This document shows, in pieces, positions 10,725-22,059 of a stretch of DNA of 64,000 nucleotides (the first letter of the stretch is position 1; each line of letters opens with the position of its first letter). This DNA is from Brachionus plicatilis (lineage: Eukaryota > Rotifera > Eurotatoria > Ploima > Brachionidae): positions 1,332,345 through 1,396,344 of the forward strand of contig QEOQ01000316.1 of assembly GCA_010279815.1 (NCBI GenBank), written 5' to 3'. Made by a program: the position numbers and the translations under genes. The notes under the pieces were generated by a model. That model ran no database searches. It saw only the letters and a program-made list of their open reading frames with translations, and was not told the origin of the DNA.

Positions 10725-13700
10725 TTATGAACCAAATTCTTCAGTATCTTTGTCAATTGGCAGGTATTCAAAGCTTCCTTGGCCATCCATACGCAAGTAG
10801 TACTTGACAAAAAAAATAGCAAAAATCACAAAATAAAATAAAATATTTTACTTCATGGTATTTCCAAAGCGATTTTCTGTGCGAAACAGTGAAAAGTGTA
10901 ATTCCAACTGATTTGCAGAATTCATACATATTGCCTTCAACGTCAACACTTACCGCGCTAGTGCACTCGTCCAAAATAGCAAATTGGGGTTTATGGTAAA
11001 ACAAACGAGCCATCTATTTTTAATTGGAAAAAAGTGAAAATCCAAAAAATGTCTTAACCTTAATATTACGGCAATTCTTTGTTTTTCTCCGCCAGAAAGA
11101 ACATCTATCCAATCTTGAACGCTATTCCATCCACCTTCTCTTTCCAAAAGATAGCTCAATTTAACTATGTCTAACAGTTTGACTAAATCAGCATCTTTAA
11201 TATGCTTATGCTTCATGTCATCGACTGTATCCGGATAAATGACTTGATCTCTCAATGAACCTATGGTCATGTAGGGTTTTTGGGGTATGTAAAACAGCTT
11301 GCCTTTTTCGGGTTTGGTAACAGTTCCACCAAACAAAGGCCATAGTTCTCCTAGAGTTCGGAATAGACTGCTTTTTCCACATCCATTTGGCCCACAAACC
11401 AGCACATTTACACCAGATCTAACTTCAAAAGACAACTCCTTGATCAACACATCACCATTCGGAGTCATTAATGGAACTTTTTCAAATCTTAAAAAAAAAT
11501 TTTTTGAAATTTTCTATTTTATGCTAAATCTAAAATTAAATACCTAATTATATTATCCTGATAGATTATTTCTCCACTATTAGGCTTTAGCTCAACTGTT
11601 TGGGCTACTTTACCAGATTCATTATCGTGTTTCACCATGGTTCGCTTGTATTGTCCTCTATTCAAGTCATCAATCACGTTTATTATTTGGGTGACACGTT
11701 CAGTGAAACCAGCTAGTCTGGTCATCTCACGGCCAGCTAGCGAAATTCTTCCAAGTGCTTCAGCTAATTTTACCAACATTCTACCACTACGATAATAATT
11801 TTCCAGCCTAATGTTGTAATTTTCTTTAGCTAAGTGATTATCATTTTTCATAAAAGGCATCGATACTACATTGTAGCCAATAAATGTAGCAAAATCTAAT
11901 TTAAAATTTTGATTATTTTTTAGGTAATTTTTTTTTTTTTAATAAAAAAAAATACATTTAGCAACAATGTTATCAATAAATCCCATGGAAAATCTGAAAG
12001 TAATAAAATTTCTTAAATGGTTTTCCAGTCTGTTGTAGCTGCTCATTAGGTTTATTTCTTCACGTTTGTGGCCCTGGTAGAAGGCGACCTCTTCGCTGTT
12101 TGTAATTAACCTGGCATTCATGTGTCGGAATTCTCCTTCATTATGCTGCTCCTTCACAGTCATTTGAGCCACTGGTTTACGAAGCATGGTAAGAAAAACA
12201 CCCGAAACAAATAGGTAACCTAACATCATTGCCGGGCCCTGAGCTCCAATTGCTGCTGTTAGCTTAACTGAATAAATTCCAACATCCAAAATAGGCTAAT
12301 AAATTCAAGAATTAATTGAGTATTATTTTCTAATTTTTTTTATTTTGTCTTAAAAAATAATATTGGGAACACCCGGGGGTGTCCAAATGACAAAAGCCTT
12401 CGTTTAAATCCTCATATTAATATTTTATAGAAAAATTTAATAAACGAATAAAATTTGTTTAAAATTAATTTAAAATTTTACTTTGCTTAAATTTGAGTAT
12501 AATTCGGTAAATGAATTACAAAATCTTTCGACATCCTGAGTCAATAATTGATCAGCGTTGGCAATGCGATTATCCAAATTATTCATTTTGTAGTAGGTCA
12601 AATTTCTTAGAATTTTTTTTGATTTTTATTTCATTTTTTGTTTAATTCAAAAAATTACCTTAAGTATTTGGAATACAGAAATTTTGTCATTCGGGTTCTA
12701 AATCTAAGCTTTAATTCATCGATTCCATACTAAGAAATTTTTTTTAATAAAATTTTTTTCAATAATAATTTTATTTAATTTACTTTTAATAAGTTATTGA
12801 TCAAGGAAATCTAATTTAAAAAAATAATATAAATTTTTTAGTTTTTTTTCAATCAAGACTTACAAATGGCATTGCAGACACATATTTTGCCAAATGACCA
12901 ATTAAATTATTCAAATTGCCGGAGATAATAGAGCTTAGATTTAATTAATTATTAAAAATTTGAAAAAATAAAAACTTTATTAAAATATGATAAAAAATCT
13001 AATAACTTTTTTTCTAAAAGTTCAAAATTGGTTCTATGAATGCAACATGCTGCAACACCCATAGTTACATCAGCTGTCAAAATGGGAATATCTCTGCAAT
13101 AATATTAATTTAATTTCTGCTAATTTTGCAGAAATTAAATTTCAGAATTTTGAATGCTGCATTCGCAGAAAAAATTTTGAACTTTAAGAAAAAAAAGTTT
13201 TTAACATTTGTTCTGTTCCTTTGGAAAAATTTCATAAAACCAAAAAAATATATTCATACCTTTCAATCGAGGTTCCAATCATTATCATAAAAACATCTGC
13301 GTATGTTCGTGCTATAAGGGAAACAGCGACCAATATCAGATATCCAACCTAAAGACGAAAATTTTTCAATCAATTTAATTTTTGGCAACAAGAGCAAAGT
13401 TTTACTTCGGCAGAAAACCAATTTGGAATTATTATTTTCAATAAACGTTTCAAATTTCTAATTGACAAAAATATTATCAGTGGTTAATATGATAAATAAT
13501 CATACCTAAAAAAGTGTTTGTCTACAGCAACTTTTTCTTTTTTCTCATTTTTCTAATTGAAATATTTCATTTTTTTTCATTTTTTTTTTATTTAATAAAA
13601 TAAATCTTACTTTTTTGAACAAGACAGAACTGTCGCTTTTTTGGTGTTTGGCAAGCCTAAAATTTAAACGTGGTCAAATGAGCTAAACATTGGCTCAATT

Positions 13701-13824
13701 ACCTTCGATTTCTGTAGTTGATTATTTTCATCGAAGACCAGTAGGCAAAAACCATTGATGAAGCCAGCATGATGGCATTTCTTCTCATTAGGGGATTTTG
13801 TAAAAACTTACTAAAAGCTGACAT
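10725..13824 (-). CDS. ABCD3: Peroxisomal ABC half-transporter ABCD3 (PMP70)
   Basis: Fourteen exons joined in frame: 13824-13703, 13656-13611, 13552-13506, 13457-13406, 13348-13260, 12933-12864, 12810-12784, 12729-12659, 12605-12482, 12295-11956, 11895-11544, 11487-11070, 11013-10852, 10802-10725. Product 665 aa; human ABCD3 has 659. The membrane half contains [22 protein letters not shown] sequence ([15 protein letters not shown]), the EAA-like SRLITNSEE equivalent ([19 protein letters not shown]) and REMTRLAGF. The nucleotide-binding half has Walker [10 protein letters not shown], signature LSGGEKQR, Walker [13 protein letters not shown] and the switch His in FTVSHRKS. It ends in TEEFGS, as PMP70 does. 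The family imports long- and branched-chain acyl-CoAs into peroxisomes as a dimer. Exon 7 is a 27-nt microexon (ISLINNLLK). All key ATPase residues are present. Confidence 0.96.
13014..13187. repeat. Inverted-repeat element inside an ABCD3 intron
   Basis: Outer arms near 13014-13050 (AAAGTTCAAAATTGG...) and 13150-13187 are imperfect reverse complements. At the centre is a perfect hairpin of 14-bp arms at 13107-13120 and 13128-13141 with a 7-nt loop. This looks like a small foldback or MITE-like insertion in the intron between exons 5 and 6. No target duplication was identified. Confidence 0.5.
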
Positions 13825-14266
13825 TTCTAAGCTTTAAAACAAAAATATTTCACAAATGATTAGACACTCGAAGTATTTGTCTCTTTTAAACTGAATGGCA
13901 TGTAAAAATTTAATTTATTATAAATTATCTCGCTAAATAAAATTAAAATAGTTGCCTATATATGTGAAAGCTTGCATAATTTTTGCTTTTTAAACTTTAC
14001 TTTTATTTAGAATTTTAAGCCTTGTAAAAAAATAAAAATTAAAAACTAAGAGTGCAAATTTGTCTCAATCGAGTTTTATTGAAAGCTTTAAAATAAATTG
14101 AAGTTTTAATGAAATTTGAAAAAAAAATCTAAAAAAGTTAAGTTAGAATAAAAATATTTAATTATTTACTTTGACAACCTAATAAAATGCTATTTTTTTT
14201 TAAAAACAATGTAGTAAAAAAAGCGCTGATAAGCAATTAAAAAATATTTCAAAAATAATTATAAAA

Positions 14267-16856
14267 ATGAGTAATGACGATCAAAGTGTTGAAATTGAAA
14301 TTCTACAGGAATCGATTCCTTTTTTTCCCATGGTCGATAATCCGATCACTTCAACCATTACTGGTGATAGAGGATGGAATCTTGTGCGTAGAGAGATTAG
14401 CAGACAATCCAGTAACATTCAGTCGGCAAAAAATTGGAAAATTTTGGTAAACAAATCAATGCAAAAATTTTTCGGTGTTGATTGGGATTGTGAAACTCAA
14501 TCGAACCTTCCAGTAAATACCAACAAAAATTTAGTTGAATGGAACCAACGCGAATTTAAAATAATACAAAACAAAAAATTATTTGGAGGAAAACTCAAAT
14601 ATGAGGCTTTTAAAGATTACATCGAAAATATTGATGAAGAATTATTAGATGGTGCAGATAATTACGCCCATTACAGAAAAACAAAAACAGTATTGCCAAG
14701 GAGCAGAGACGAAAAATTAACTAATTTATTAGAACGGCGTCTAAGCAGTCCATTAAAAGTAAAATTGAAAAATTTAATTTTATTAAAATATTTTTTTGAT
14801 TAGAAAACGAATTCTGAAGATTCAAAAAATGTAAATTTGTTTGATTTAAATTTTTTTTAATCATTTTTTAAAGAAAGAATCAAAAAGTGAGTCTGATTTT
14901 GACAGAATTCAGGCAAAAAGACCAGAAGCTAGATCAGTAGAATACAACATTGAAGGTCCATGTGATGCGTTTACCCATGCATGCACTACGAGGATTCCTG
15001 GTATGGGATTTTTTGGTCGACTATTTGACTACACTTTAGATCCGAACAAAGACTCGGATCTTTATACTCAATTAATAAATACAACTATAAATCACAGGGC
15101 TTATTTTACTTATTGGTAAAAAGATGAAAATATTAAATTTACATTTTTTTTATTATATCCTTTATAGGGTTACTTTTGTGCAAATTTTAATTTTTGTTGG
15201 GTCCTTAATTGCATATGGATTTGCTCCCATTGGCTTTACTTCTACCAAAAAAGAGAATTTGGTCACCACAATAATATTAGAAAAAGAATTAATGAATTAT
15301 GAAGTGAAAAATAATTTTTGGATTGGCCCATCTACCATTGATCTGGTCCATCTTGGTTCAAAATATGCTCCATGTATGAGAAAAGATTTGGAAATTTACA
15401 AGAGAATTGAGAAAGATCGATTGATTGAAAAAGAAACTGCTTGCTGCGTCCGGTATGATCGAGGTGGATGTGTTCAAACATTTGAGAAAAAATGTCTTGT
15501 AAAAATTTAAATTTTGTTTGTTTTTCATTTAAAATAATTTAATAAATAAGAATATGTCATCGAGATGGGATAAATGGAAGAATGGAAGTGAAATTTCGAT
15601 CAAAAGAAATCGAACTTCTGGTAGTGTTTGTGGTCAAGATCCTGAGTGAGATTTTTAACTAAAGAAAAAAAAATATTTTTTTTAATTAATGTTTTTTGTT
15701 GAAGTTTTTGTAATGATCCGGGCTCAAAATATTGGATAGATGACATTACTCAATGGCCGGTAAATAAATTAATCTTGACAAGAATAAATTAAATTTTCTA
15801 TTTTTTTTATTTTTGAAGATATGTTCAAAACCTTCTTTGATAATTAATTCTTCAGTAGAAAAAAATCAACACATGTTTTGTGAAGTTATAGGTCGCCCAT
15901 GTTGCATTGGCCTCCAGGGCCAATGCATCATAACTACTCTAGAGCATTGTGATTTCATGAGAGGATATTTTCATGAGGAAGCTAGCTTGTGTTCCCAGGT
16001 TGATTGCATGCAAGATGTGTGCGGTATGATGGATTTTCTTGATCCAAAAAGTCCCGATCAAGTCTATCGACTTTTTACATCAATATTCATTCATGCTGGG
16101 TAATTAAAATTTAATTTGAAAAGTTAAATAAAAAAAATTTTAAATTTTATTTTTAAAGAATAATTCAACTGATGATTTCTATTTTTTTTCAATTTTTTAT
16201 TTTGAGAGATCTAGAAAATCTAGCTGGATGTCTTCGCATCGGTATAATTTATTCAGGCTCTGGAATACTTGGCAATCTAGCATCTGCTATTTTTTTGCCC
16301 TATCAAGCAGAGGTATTTACATTTCTATTGATTAGATATTTAATCTTTTCAAGTTAATTTTTAAACATTAAAAGGCAGGACCTGCTGCAAGTCATTTTGG
16401 CATTCTAGCATGTTCATTCATTGAGCTTTTTCAAATATGGTATTTTTTGTCTCGAATATTTTTTTCTTAATCTTAGATTAAATTTTTGATTTAAGGAAGT
16501 TATATGAGAATCCATGGATTCCATTTTCTAAACTCATCATATTCATGGTTTCACTATTTATCATTGGTTTGCTGCCAATGATCGACAATTTTGCCAACAT
16601 ATTCGGTTTTATATCAGGTCTTATTCTTGGAACAATATTTTTTCCAAATGTTACAGGGAGAAAATCGAAAATATTTAAAAGAGTTTTTATATTTTTTGTT
16701 TCAATAGTCATCTTGGTTCTTTATGTTGGTTTAATGGCTACTCTATTCTACTTCAAGCCCATTGCAAATTGTGAATGGTGTAAGTTCATTAGTTGTCCAT
16801 TTGGTTCTAAATTTTGTCTCGATAGCGATTTCAATATAATTAGAATTTTCCAATAA
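14267..16856 (+). CDS. RHBDF: iRhom-type inactive rhomboid, copy 1
   Basis: Ten exons: 14267-14758, 14804-14830 (27-nt microexon), 14874-15115, 15168-15498, 15551-15645, 15705-15759, 15819-16099, 16159-16312, 16375-16439, 16496-16856; 700 aa. Order: cytosolic N-terminus (about 250 aa), first membrane segment ([14 protein letters not shown]), Cys-rich iRhom homology domain ([50 protein letters not shown]), then the six-helix rhomboid core with [11 protein letters not shown] and [11 protein letters not shown]. The usual catalytic Ser site reads GPAASHFG, with the family's proline and no Ser at the catalytic position; the usual catalytic His site reads DNFANIFGF (Asn). It is therefore a pseudoprotease. 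iRhoms escort ADAM17/EGF-type cargo in the ER-Golgi. Upstream ATG context shares TGATAAGCA with copy 2. Confidence 0.95.
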
Positions 16857-17262
16857 ATATTTAATTGTTTTCCTGCTTTGTTATTTATACTTGGCTTTAT
16901 TATTTACCAGTGAAAAGTTTATTTTGTTCCCGAAATAATTTTGATATCGAGTATGAAAATTTATTTATTTTATTTTTTTTAATCTGCTTCAAAAACTCCT
17001 AAATAAAACCACAATTTAGATAATTCCTATGATACCGTGAAAAACTTTTTGCTGTAAACGGAGGCTTAAATGAACAAAACCAAAGGATTAATGCTTTGTC
17101 ACACAATAAGGAAAGGACTATTTTATATTTCCGATTTGAACACTTGTAATTTTTTTTTGAAACACTTTAGTTTCCATTTTGAGACCAATAAAACTATTTT
17201 AGTTTAAATGGATGAATTTAAAAGTTATGATTTTAAATTTCAGAATAAAATTAACCTGAATT
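16857..17262. other. Intergenic, no feature seen
   Basis: Spacer between iRhom copy 1 and the first hAT-like miniature element. Nothing recognisable. Confidence 0.5.
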
Positions 17263-17270
17263 ATTTAAAT

Positions 17271-17532
17271 CAGACTTGTTTATAAGTCACAGTTTTAGGT
17301 CTAAGTCACAAAAATTTTTATCAATATCTGCTTCATTTGGACCAGTTGAAAGAATTTTTTCATAATCTGGATACATTAACAGACCACAAGATTAACAGCC
17401 AGGAATTTGGAAGCAACTACTTTATTGGTATCAAATATGGATTTATTAAATCATTGACTTGACTTAAAAAAAAAAAAAATTTAAGCCATTAACTTGACTT
17501 GACTTAAGATTTGTGACTTAAAAACAAGTCTG
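17271..17532. mobile_element. hAT-like miniature element (262 bp)
   Basis: Terminal inverted repeats begin CAGACTTGTTTATAAGTCAC on the left and read CAGACTTGTTTTTAAGTCAC on the reverse strand at the right end. The element is flanked by a perfect 8-bp direct repeat ATTTAAAT at 17263-17270 and 17533-17540. The CAG start, 8-bp duplication and sub-terminal AAGTC repeats are hAT-like. There is no coding capacity, so it is a non-autonomous copy. Confidence 0.8.
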
Positions 17533-18288
17533 ATTTAAATTATAGATTATTTTTGTTTAATACAGATCTGGTTTGATGTTTGTGTTATAACAATTTTTTA
17601 CGTAAATTTCAGTTATTTTACGAAAAATTTTGAAAAATTGTGTAGTATCAAAAATGCCATTTTTAACTTTTTTCAGTTATTTCAAAAAACTTTAAAAATA
17701 ATTGAGAAAAAATATTCTACCGATTTTTACGTAAATTTACGTAAAAAGAAAATTTTCTAGCGTTAAATTTAAGAAAAAAAAATCAGTAAAAATGTGGTTA
17801 AACGTGTAAAAGTTTTAAATCTGAATTATGCTTGATAATTTTATATTAAAGAATACAGAAATTAGAAAAAAAAAAACTCATCAGTTTCATCCATATTTTT
17901 TTGGCATATTCTGGTAGAACTCGATGCGCTGATTAATATTATATGTGAAATTTTGCTAATTACTTAATTTTTTCATATTTTAAGGCCACTCAAAGTTTGA
18001 ACCTATTATAGATTGTGGAATTTTTGTTTTAGGTAAGAAAAGTTGCTACTAATAATTTTTTTTTCTGAAAAATATGTTTTCTAGCAGGAATATAACAAGA
18101 CTAACGGAATATAACAAGTTTCATAAAATTCTCTTAGGATTTCGAAAATGCTATCAGTTTTTTTATATCACTTTTTCTCTTTATCAAAAAATTAAGAAAA
18201 ATCCAAAAAAATAATTTTTCTCTTCTAGAGTGTCAGGTGCGATAAGACGTTTTTTCTAATTGCCCCGTATTCTTTATTAAATTGTAAG

Positions 18289-18680
18289 CATGGATAGACA
18301 ATGAGATTTAAATATTTAAAAAAACGTTTTCCTTTCTGTACTTTCTGTACTTTTTCTAATTATTCTATTTGGCCCTGTTACTTTCTGTACTTTTTGTACT
18401 TTTTGTACTTTTTCTAATTATTTTATTTGGCCCTGTTACTTTCTGTACTTTTTGTACTTTTTGTACTTTTTCTAATTATTTTATTTGGCCCTGGTCCTTT
18501 TTGTACTTTCTGTACTTTTTGTACTTTTTCTAATTATTTTATTTGGCCCTGTTACTTTCTGTACTTTTTGTACTTACAAAAACAGAAAGTACAAAAAGGA
18601 CTAGGGCCAAATAAAATAATTGGAAAAAGTACAAAAAGTACAAAAAGTATTTTTATTTTTAAATATTTTCATTGTCTATA
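18289..18680. repeat. 58-bp minisatellite folded back on itself
   Basis: Units of TACTTTCTGTACTTTTTGTA type ending TTATTTTATTTGGCCCTG recur with a 58-bp period (the GGCCCTG starts near 18371, 18429, 18487 and 18545). At about 18580-18650 one unit is present in reverse complement. Outer arms TAGACAATGA...AAATATTTAAAAA (left, about 18293) and its complement (about 18660-18680) close the structure. The long frame across it is a translation of the repeat, not a gene. Confidence 0.8.
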
Positions 18681-18825
18681 CCTCATTGTAAGCTATTTTA
18701 TTTAAAAAATAAAATTTGATAATTATTAATAAACGAATAGTCAGATAATTATTAAAATTTAAATAAAAAAATAATAAGAATATGAAATGATAAGCATGAT
18801 CTAGAACATTTTTTTTGCTCTAGAG

Positions 18826-19018
18826 CAGCGTTAGAGTACCTTGGATTAAAGATTATCTCAAGATCTTAATCAGAAAAAAGAGCAATCTAAGATACAGGAA
18901 TTATTCATGTAACTGGAAGGATATGAATCTGAAAGATTACAAACGTGTCTGTAAGTTAGTTTCATCAGAAATAAAAAGAGTCAGACTAACATATTAACAA
19001 AATTTAGTGGAAAAAGCC
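18826..19018 (+). pseudogene. LINE fragment (linker upstream of reverse transcriptase)
   Basis: One frame reads VPWIKDYLKILIRKKSNLRY, then NWKDMNLKDYKRVCKLVSSE and IKRVRLTY before a stop. The PW..., basic RKK and VK/EIK-type helical pattern is typical of the region between endonuclease and reverse transcriptase in non-LTR retrotransposons. It is a short, stop-interrupted fossil. Confidence 0.5.
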
Positions 19019-19377
19019 TAGCCGGTTTTTAAAGTCAGTCAAAAACTAAAACCCGTTAGTCTTGTTATATTCCACTAACAAAACGAAAATTCGGTTGATG
19101 AGAAAAATAATGCATGTTAAAACAATATATTGTTATTTCGAAACAGATTTTTTATAATTAAAAGAAAAAATTTTCAAAAATTGAATTTTAAATTTATTTG
19201 AAAAATAATTTTTTTAGATTTAATATTAAGAAAAAAAACAGTCGAATTTAAACATATACTTTGCTTGCCGATTATAGATTCTAACCGCTTTTAGTAAAGT
19301 AAAAAGATTGCTAATTTTCTTTGATATAACGGACCTCTTTATAATGAAATTCTGAAATAAAGAACCTCTTAAAAAAC

Positions 19378-20814
19378 GGGTCCTACTAAAATACTGACCC
19401 CCATTTTTTTAAAATTTTCTGACCCCCATATATTTTGCAAAACAAAAATATTTTTTAAAGTTTTAATATATCATTTAGTTTTAATTTTTCTCTATTTTTT
19501 GAAAATTAAACTAGTTTGTCTCCAAATCTTTTATTTTTTGTGAAAATTGAATATTTTTATACTTTTAAAAACCTGACCCCCTACTGACCCCCAATTTTTT
19601 ACGACTGACCCCTTACTGACCCCCATTTTTCTTGAAGAGAATTTAACTAGCTTTCTAAAATTGTGCCTAGTTTTTCTCCAGGAAGTATAGTTTTTGAGAT
19701 ATTTTGATTATAATAAATGACCTTAGTTATTTTGAAATAGGAATTAAAAGTTTTAATACGATATACCATTCCATACACTAAGAGCATTTGCAAGTGGAAA
19801 AAAGAGCTAAGTTGTTTCCCATTCGCATTTATAAATAAAGTTTATTTTAGTTTTAAATTTTTTAAAATTTCTAAAATTTTTAAAAATGATTCAACCACCA
19901 AAAGATCAAATTAAAATAAAAAGAAACGTACTTTACCTTTACGAAAATCAGAAAAAAGAGGCACAAATATTGCAAAAAAAAAAACAAAAAATTTCGCCTC
20001 ATTTAAGTTTATCATATTTTTAATTTATTAAAAATTTAAGACATAGACTTTATTTTTTTATTAAATTAATTGCTAATAAAATTAATTGTAATTTTTATTT
20101 AAAAAATCTTAAAACTAAATTAATAAAGCAAAAAATATCAAATATTACAATTAAAAATTGAATTTTTCTCAATTATTATGAAATCTTTTGAAATTCTCGT
20201 AAACTATACATCCTGGAGGAAAACTAGTCACATTTTTAGAAAGCTCGTTAAATTCTCCTCAAGAAAAAAGGGGGTCAGTTGGAGGGTCAGTTGGAGGGTC
20301 AGTCGTTTAAAATTGGGGGTCAGGTTTCTTTAAAAGTAGATTATAGTTTTTTTGCTAAAAATAAAATTGAATTTAAGAAAACAAACATAAAAATCAAAAA
20401 GCTTAGAAAATTCTTGATCTAATGGTATATCGTATTAAAAATTTTAAAATCCGATTTCAGAATAACTAAGGTCTTTTTTTATAATCAAAATATCTCAAAA
20501 ACTATACATCCTGGAGAAAAACTAGGCACATTTTTGGAAAGCTAGTTAAATTCTCTTCAAGAAAAATGGGGGTCAGTAAGGGGTCAGTCGTAAAAAATTG
20601 GGGGTCAGTAGGGGGTCAGGTTTTTAAAAGTATAAAAATATTCAATTTTCACAAAAAATAAAAGATTTGGAGACAAACTAGTTTAATTTTCAAAAAATAG
20701 AGAAAAATTAAAACTAAATGATATATTAAAACTTTAAAAAATATTTTTGTTTTGCAAAATATATGGGGGTCAGAAAATTTTAAAAAAATGGGGGTCAGTA
20801 TTTTAGTAGGACCC
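19378..20814. mobile_element. Foldback DNA element with 8-bp target duplication
   Basis: Arms of about 390 bp (19378-19771 and 20419-20814) are near-perfect reverse complements, starting GGGTCCTACTAAAATACTGA. Perfect 8-bp direct repeats TAAAAAAC flank it at 19370-19377 and 20815-20822. Both arms contain several GGGGGTCAG motifs, and a third, diverged partial copy of the arm lies inside at about 20190-20400. It has no transposase. An 8-bp duplication fits hAT, P, Merlin and some other superfamilies; the GGG terminus is not typical hAT. The flanks (GATATAACGGACCTCT to the left) look like an older pogo/Tigger-type end into which it jumped. Confidence 0.8.
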
Positions 20815-20889
20815 TAAAAAACAGAGTTATACTTTCATAAAAAAAAACTTTTTATTACGAATTTTAAAAAAATGACATCAGACAATTAA

Positions 20890-21160
20890 AATAAGCGCTC
20901 ATCTCCTTTTCCAGTACCTTTGCATCATGTTGATAATCTGCATCGGTATTATTACCCAGTTCTCTTTTTTAATGATGAGGGGGTTTAAATAAAAGGAAAG
21001 GGGTTTAAGCATTCGTATTGTACTGCAGAGATATTTTGAAGATTTTTTGAACCTCAGCGAGTTTTGAACCCTTGATCCTCTGCTTGAATGACTAATACAC
21101 AAATCACTATTATTTATTTGTATATCTGTACCGAGCTAAAGCTCCTTCAGATTAAATAAA
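20890..21160 (-). repeat. Possible SINE/LINE-tail remnant
   Basis: On the minus strand a B-box-like string GGTTCAAAACTC follows GAGCTTTAGCTCGGTACAGA and TACAAATAAATAATA. The arrangement suggests a retroposon tail or tRNA-derived element, but no A box or second copy in the window confirms it. Confidence 0.25.
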
Positions 21161-21644
21161 AAAAAATAAATAAAAAATTAAAATAAAGTTAAATAAAATA
21201 AAATAAAAAATAAGAAAAAAATAAAGTTATAATAATATAAGTTAAAAAGTAGATAAATATTAAAATTAAAATTAGATAATTTTTGACAGAGAGTAACAGA
21301 ATACATATTTTTAAATATTTGATGATTCGGATATAAGGGCTTAAATACTTAAATAAATACTTGACAATTACTAATTATTGTTTGTCTAAAAATTTTAATT
21401 GATAAAAATGAATGAAAAGCAAGTCTGCAAAAAGAGGAAATGTATCTCTCTTGAAGGCAAGATAGAAATTAAAAAAAAAATACTCTGAATAAAAAATAAC
21501 TGCTAAAAAGCTGTCGATAGAATAGAACGTAACTGCTTCTACGAGTTGTAAGTAAAAAATTTTTTAAATATTAAATAAAATAAGACAAAGAATATAAATA
21601 AATTAATTAATCAATCATCCGCAATCAAATGTTTTAATCAAAGA

Positions 21645-22059
21645 NNNNNNNNNNNNNNNNNNNNNNNNNNNNNNNNNNNNNNNNNNNNNNNNNNNNNNNN
21701 NNNNNNNNNNNNNNNNNNNNNNNNNNNNNNNNNNNNNNNNNNNNNNNNNNNNNNNNNNNNNNNNNNNNNNNNNNNNNNNNNNNNNNNNNNNNNNNNNNNN
21801 NNNNNNNNNNNNNNNNNNNNNNNNNNNNNNNNNNNNNNNNNNNNNNNNNNNNNNNNNNNNNNNNNNNNNNNNNNNNNNNNNNNNNNNNNNNNNNNNNNNN
21901 NNNNNNNNNNNNNNNNNNNNNNNNNNNNNNNNNNNNNNNNNNNNNNNNNNNNNNNNNNNNNNNNNNNNNNNNNNNNNNNNNNNNNNNNNNNNNNNNNNNN
22001 NNNNNNNNNNNNNNNNNNNNNNNNNNNNNNNNNNNNNNNNNNNNNNNNNNNNNNNNNNN
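21645..22059. other. Assembly gap (415 N)
   Basis: A run of N joins two contigs between the iRhom copies. The length may be nominal. Flanks are AT-rich without matching ends, so the repeat-rich interval may be incompletely assembled. Confidence 1.

Larger units (their letters stand above)
18087..19073. repeat. Interval bounded by 21-bp inverted repeats
   Basis: GGAATATAACAAGACTAACGG at 18087-18107 recurs in reverse complement at 19053-19073. The interval contains the 58-bp minisatellite/foldback and a LINE-derived fragment, so it may be a composite or simply two copies of one repeat. No flanking duplication was found. Confidence 0.45.

Noticed and set aside
13000..13098. In-frame alternative ABCD3 exon ([17 protein letters not shown]...)
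   Set aside because: It lies inside a foldback repeat, has no counterpart in the family, and the exon at 12933 joins correctly without it.
18340..18650. CRISPR-like regular repeat
   Set aside because: Units are directly abutting with no unique spacers, and the sequence is eukaryotic.
18427..18705. 92-codon plus-strand frame
   Set aside because: It is the translation of the 58-bp minisatellite (repeated LFVLFVL-type sequence), not a gene.
20899..21102. 67-codon minus-strand frame
   Set aside because: It lies in a probable retroposon tail with a B-box-like string; no protein similarity recognised.
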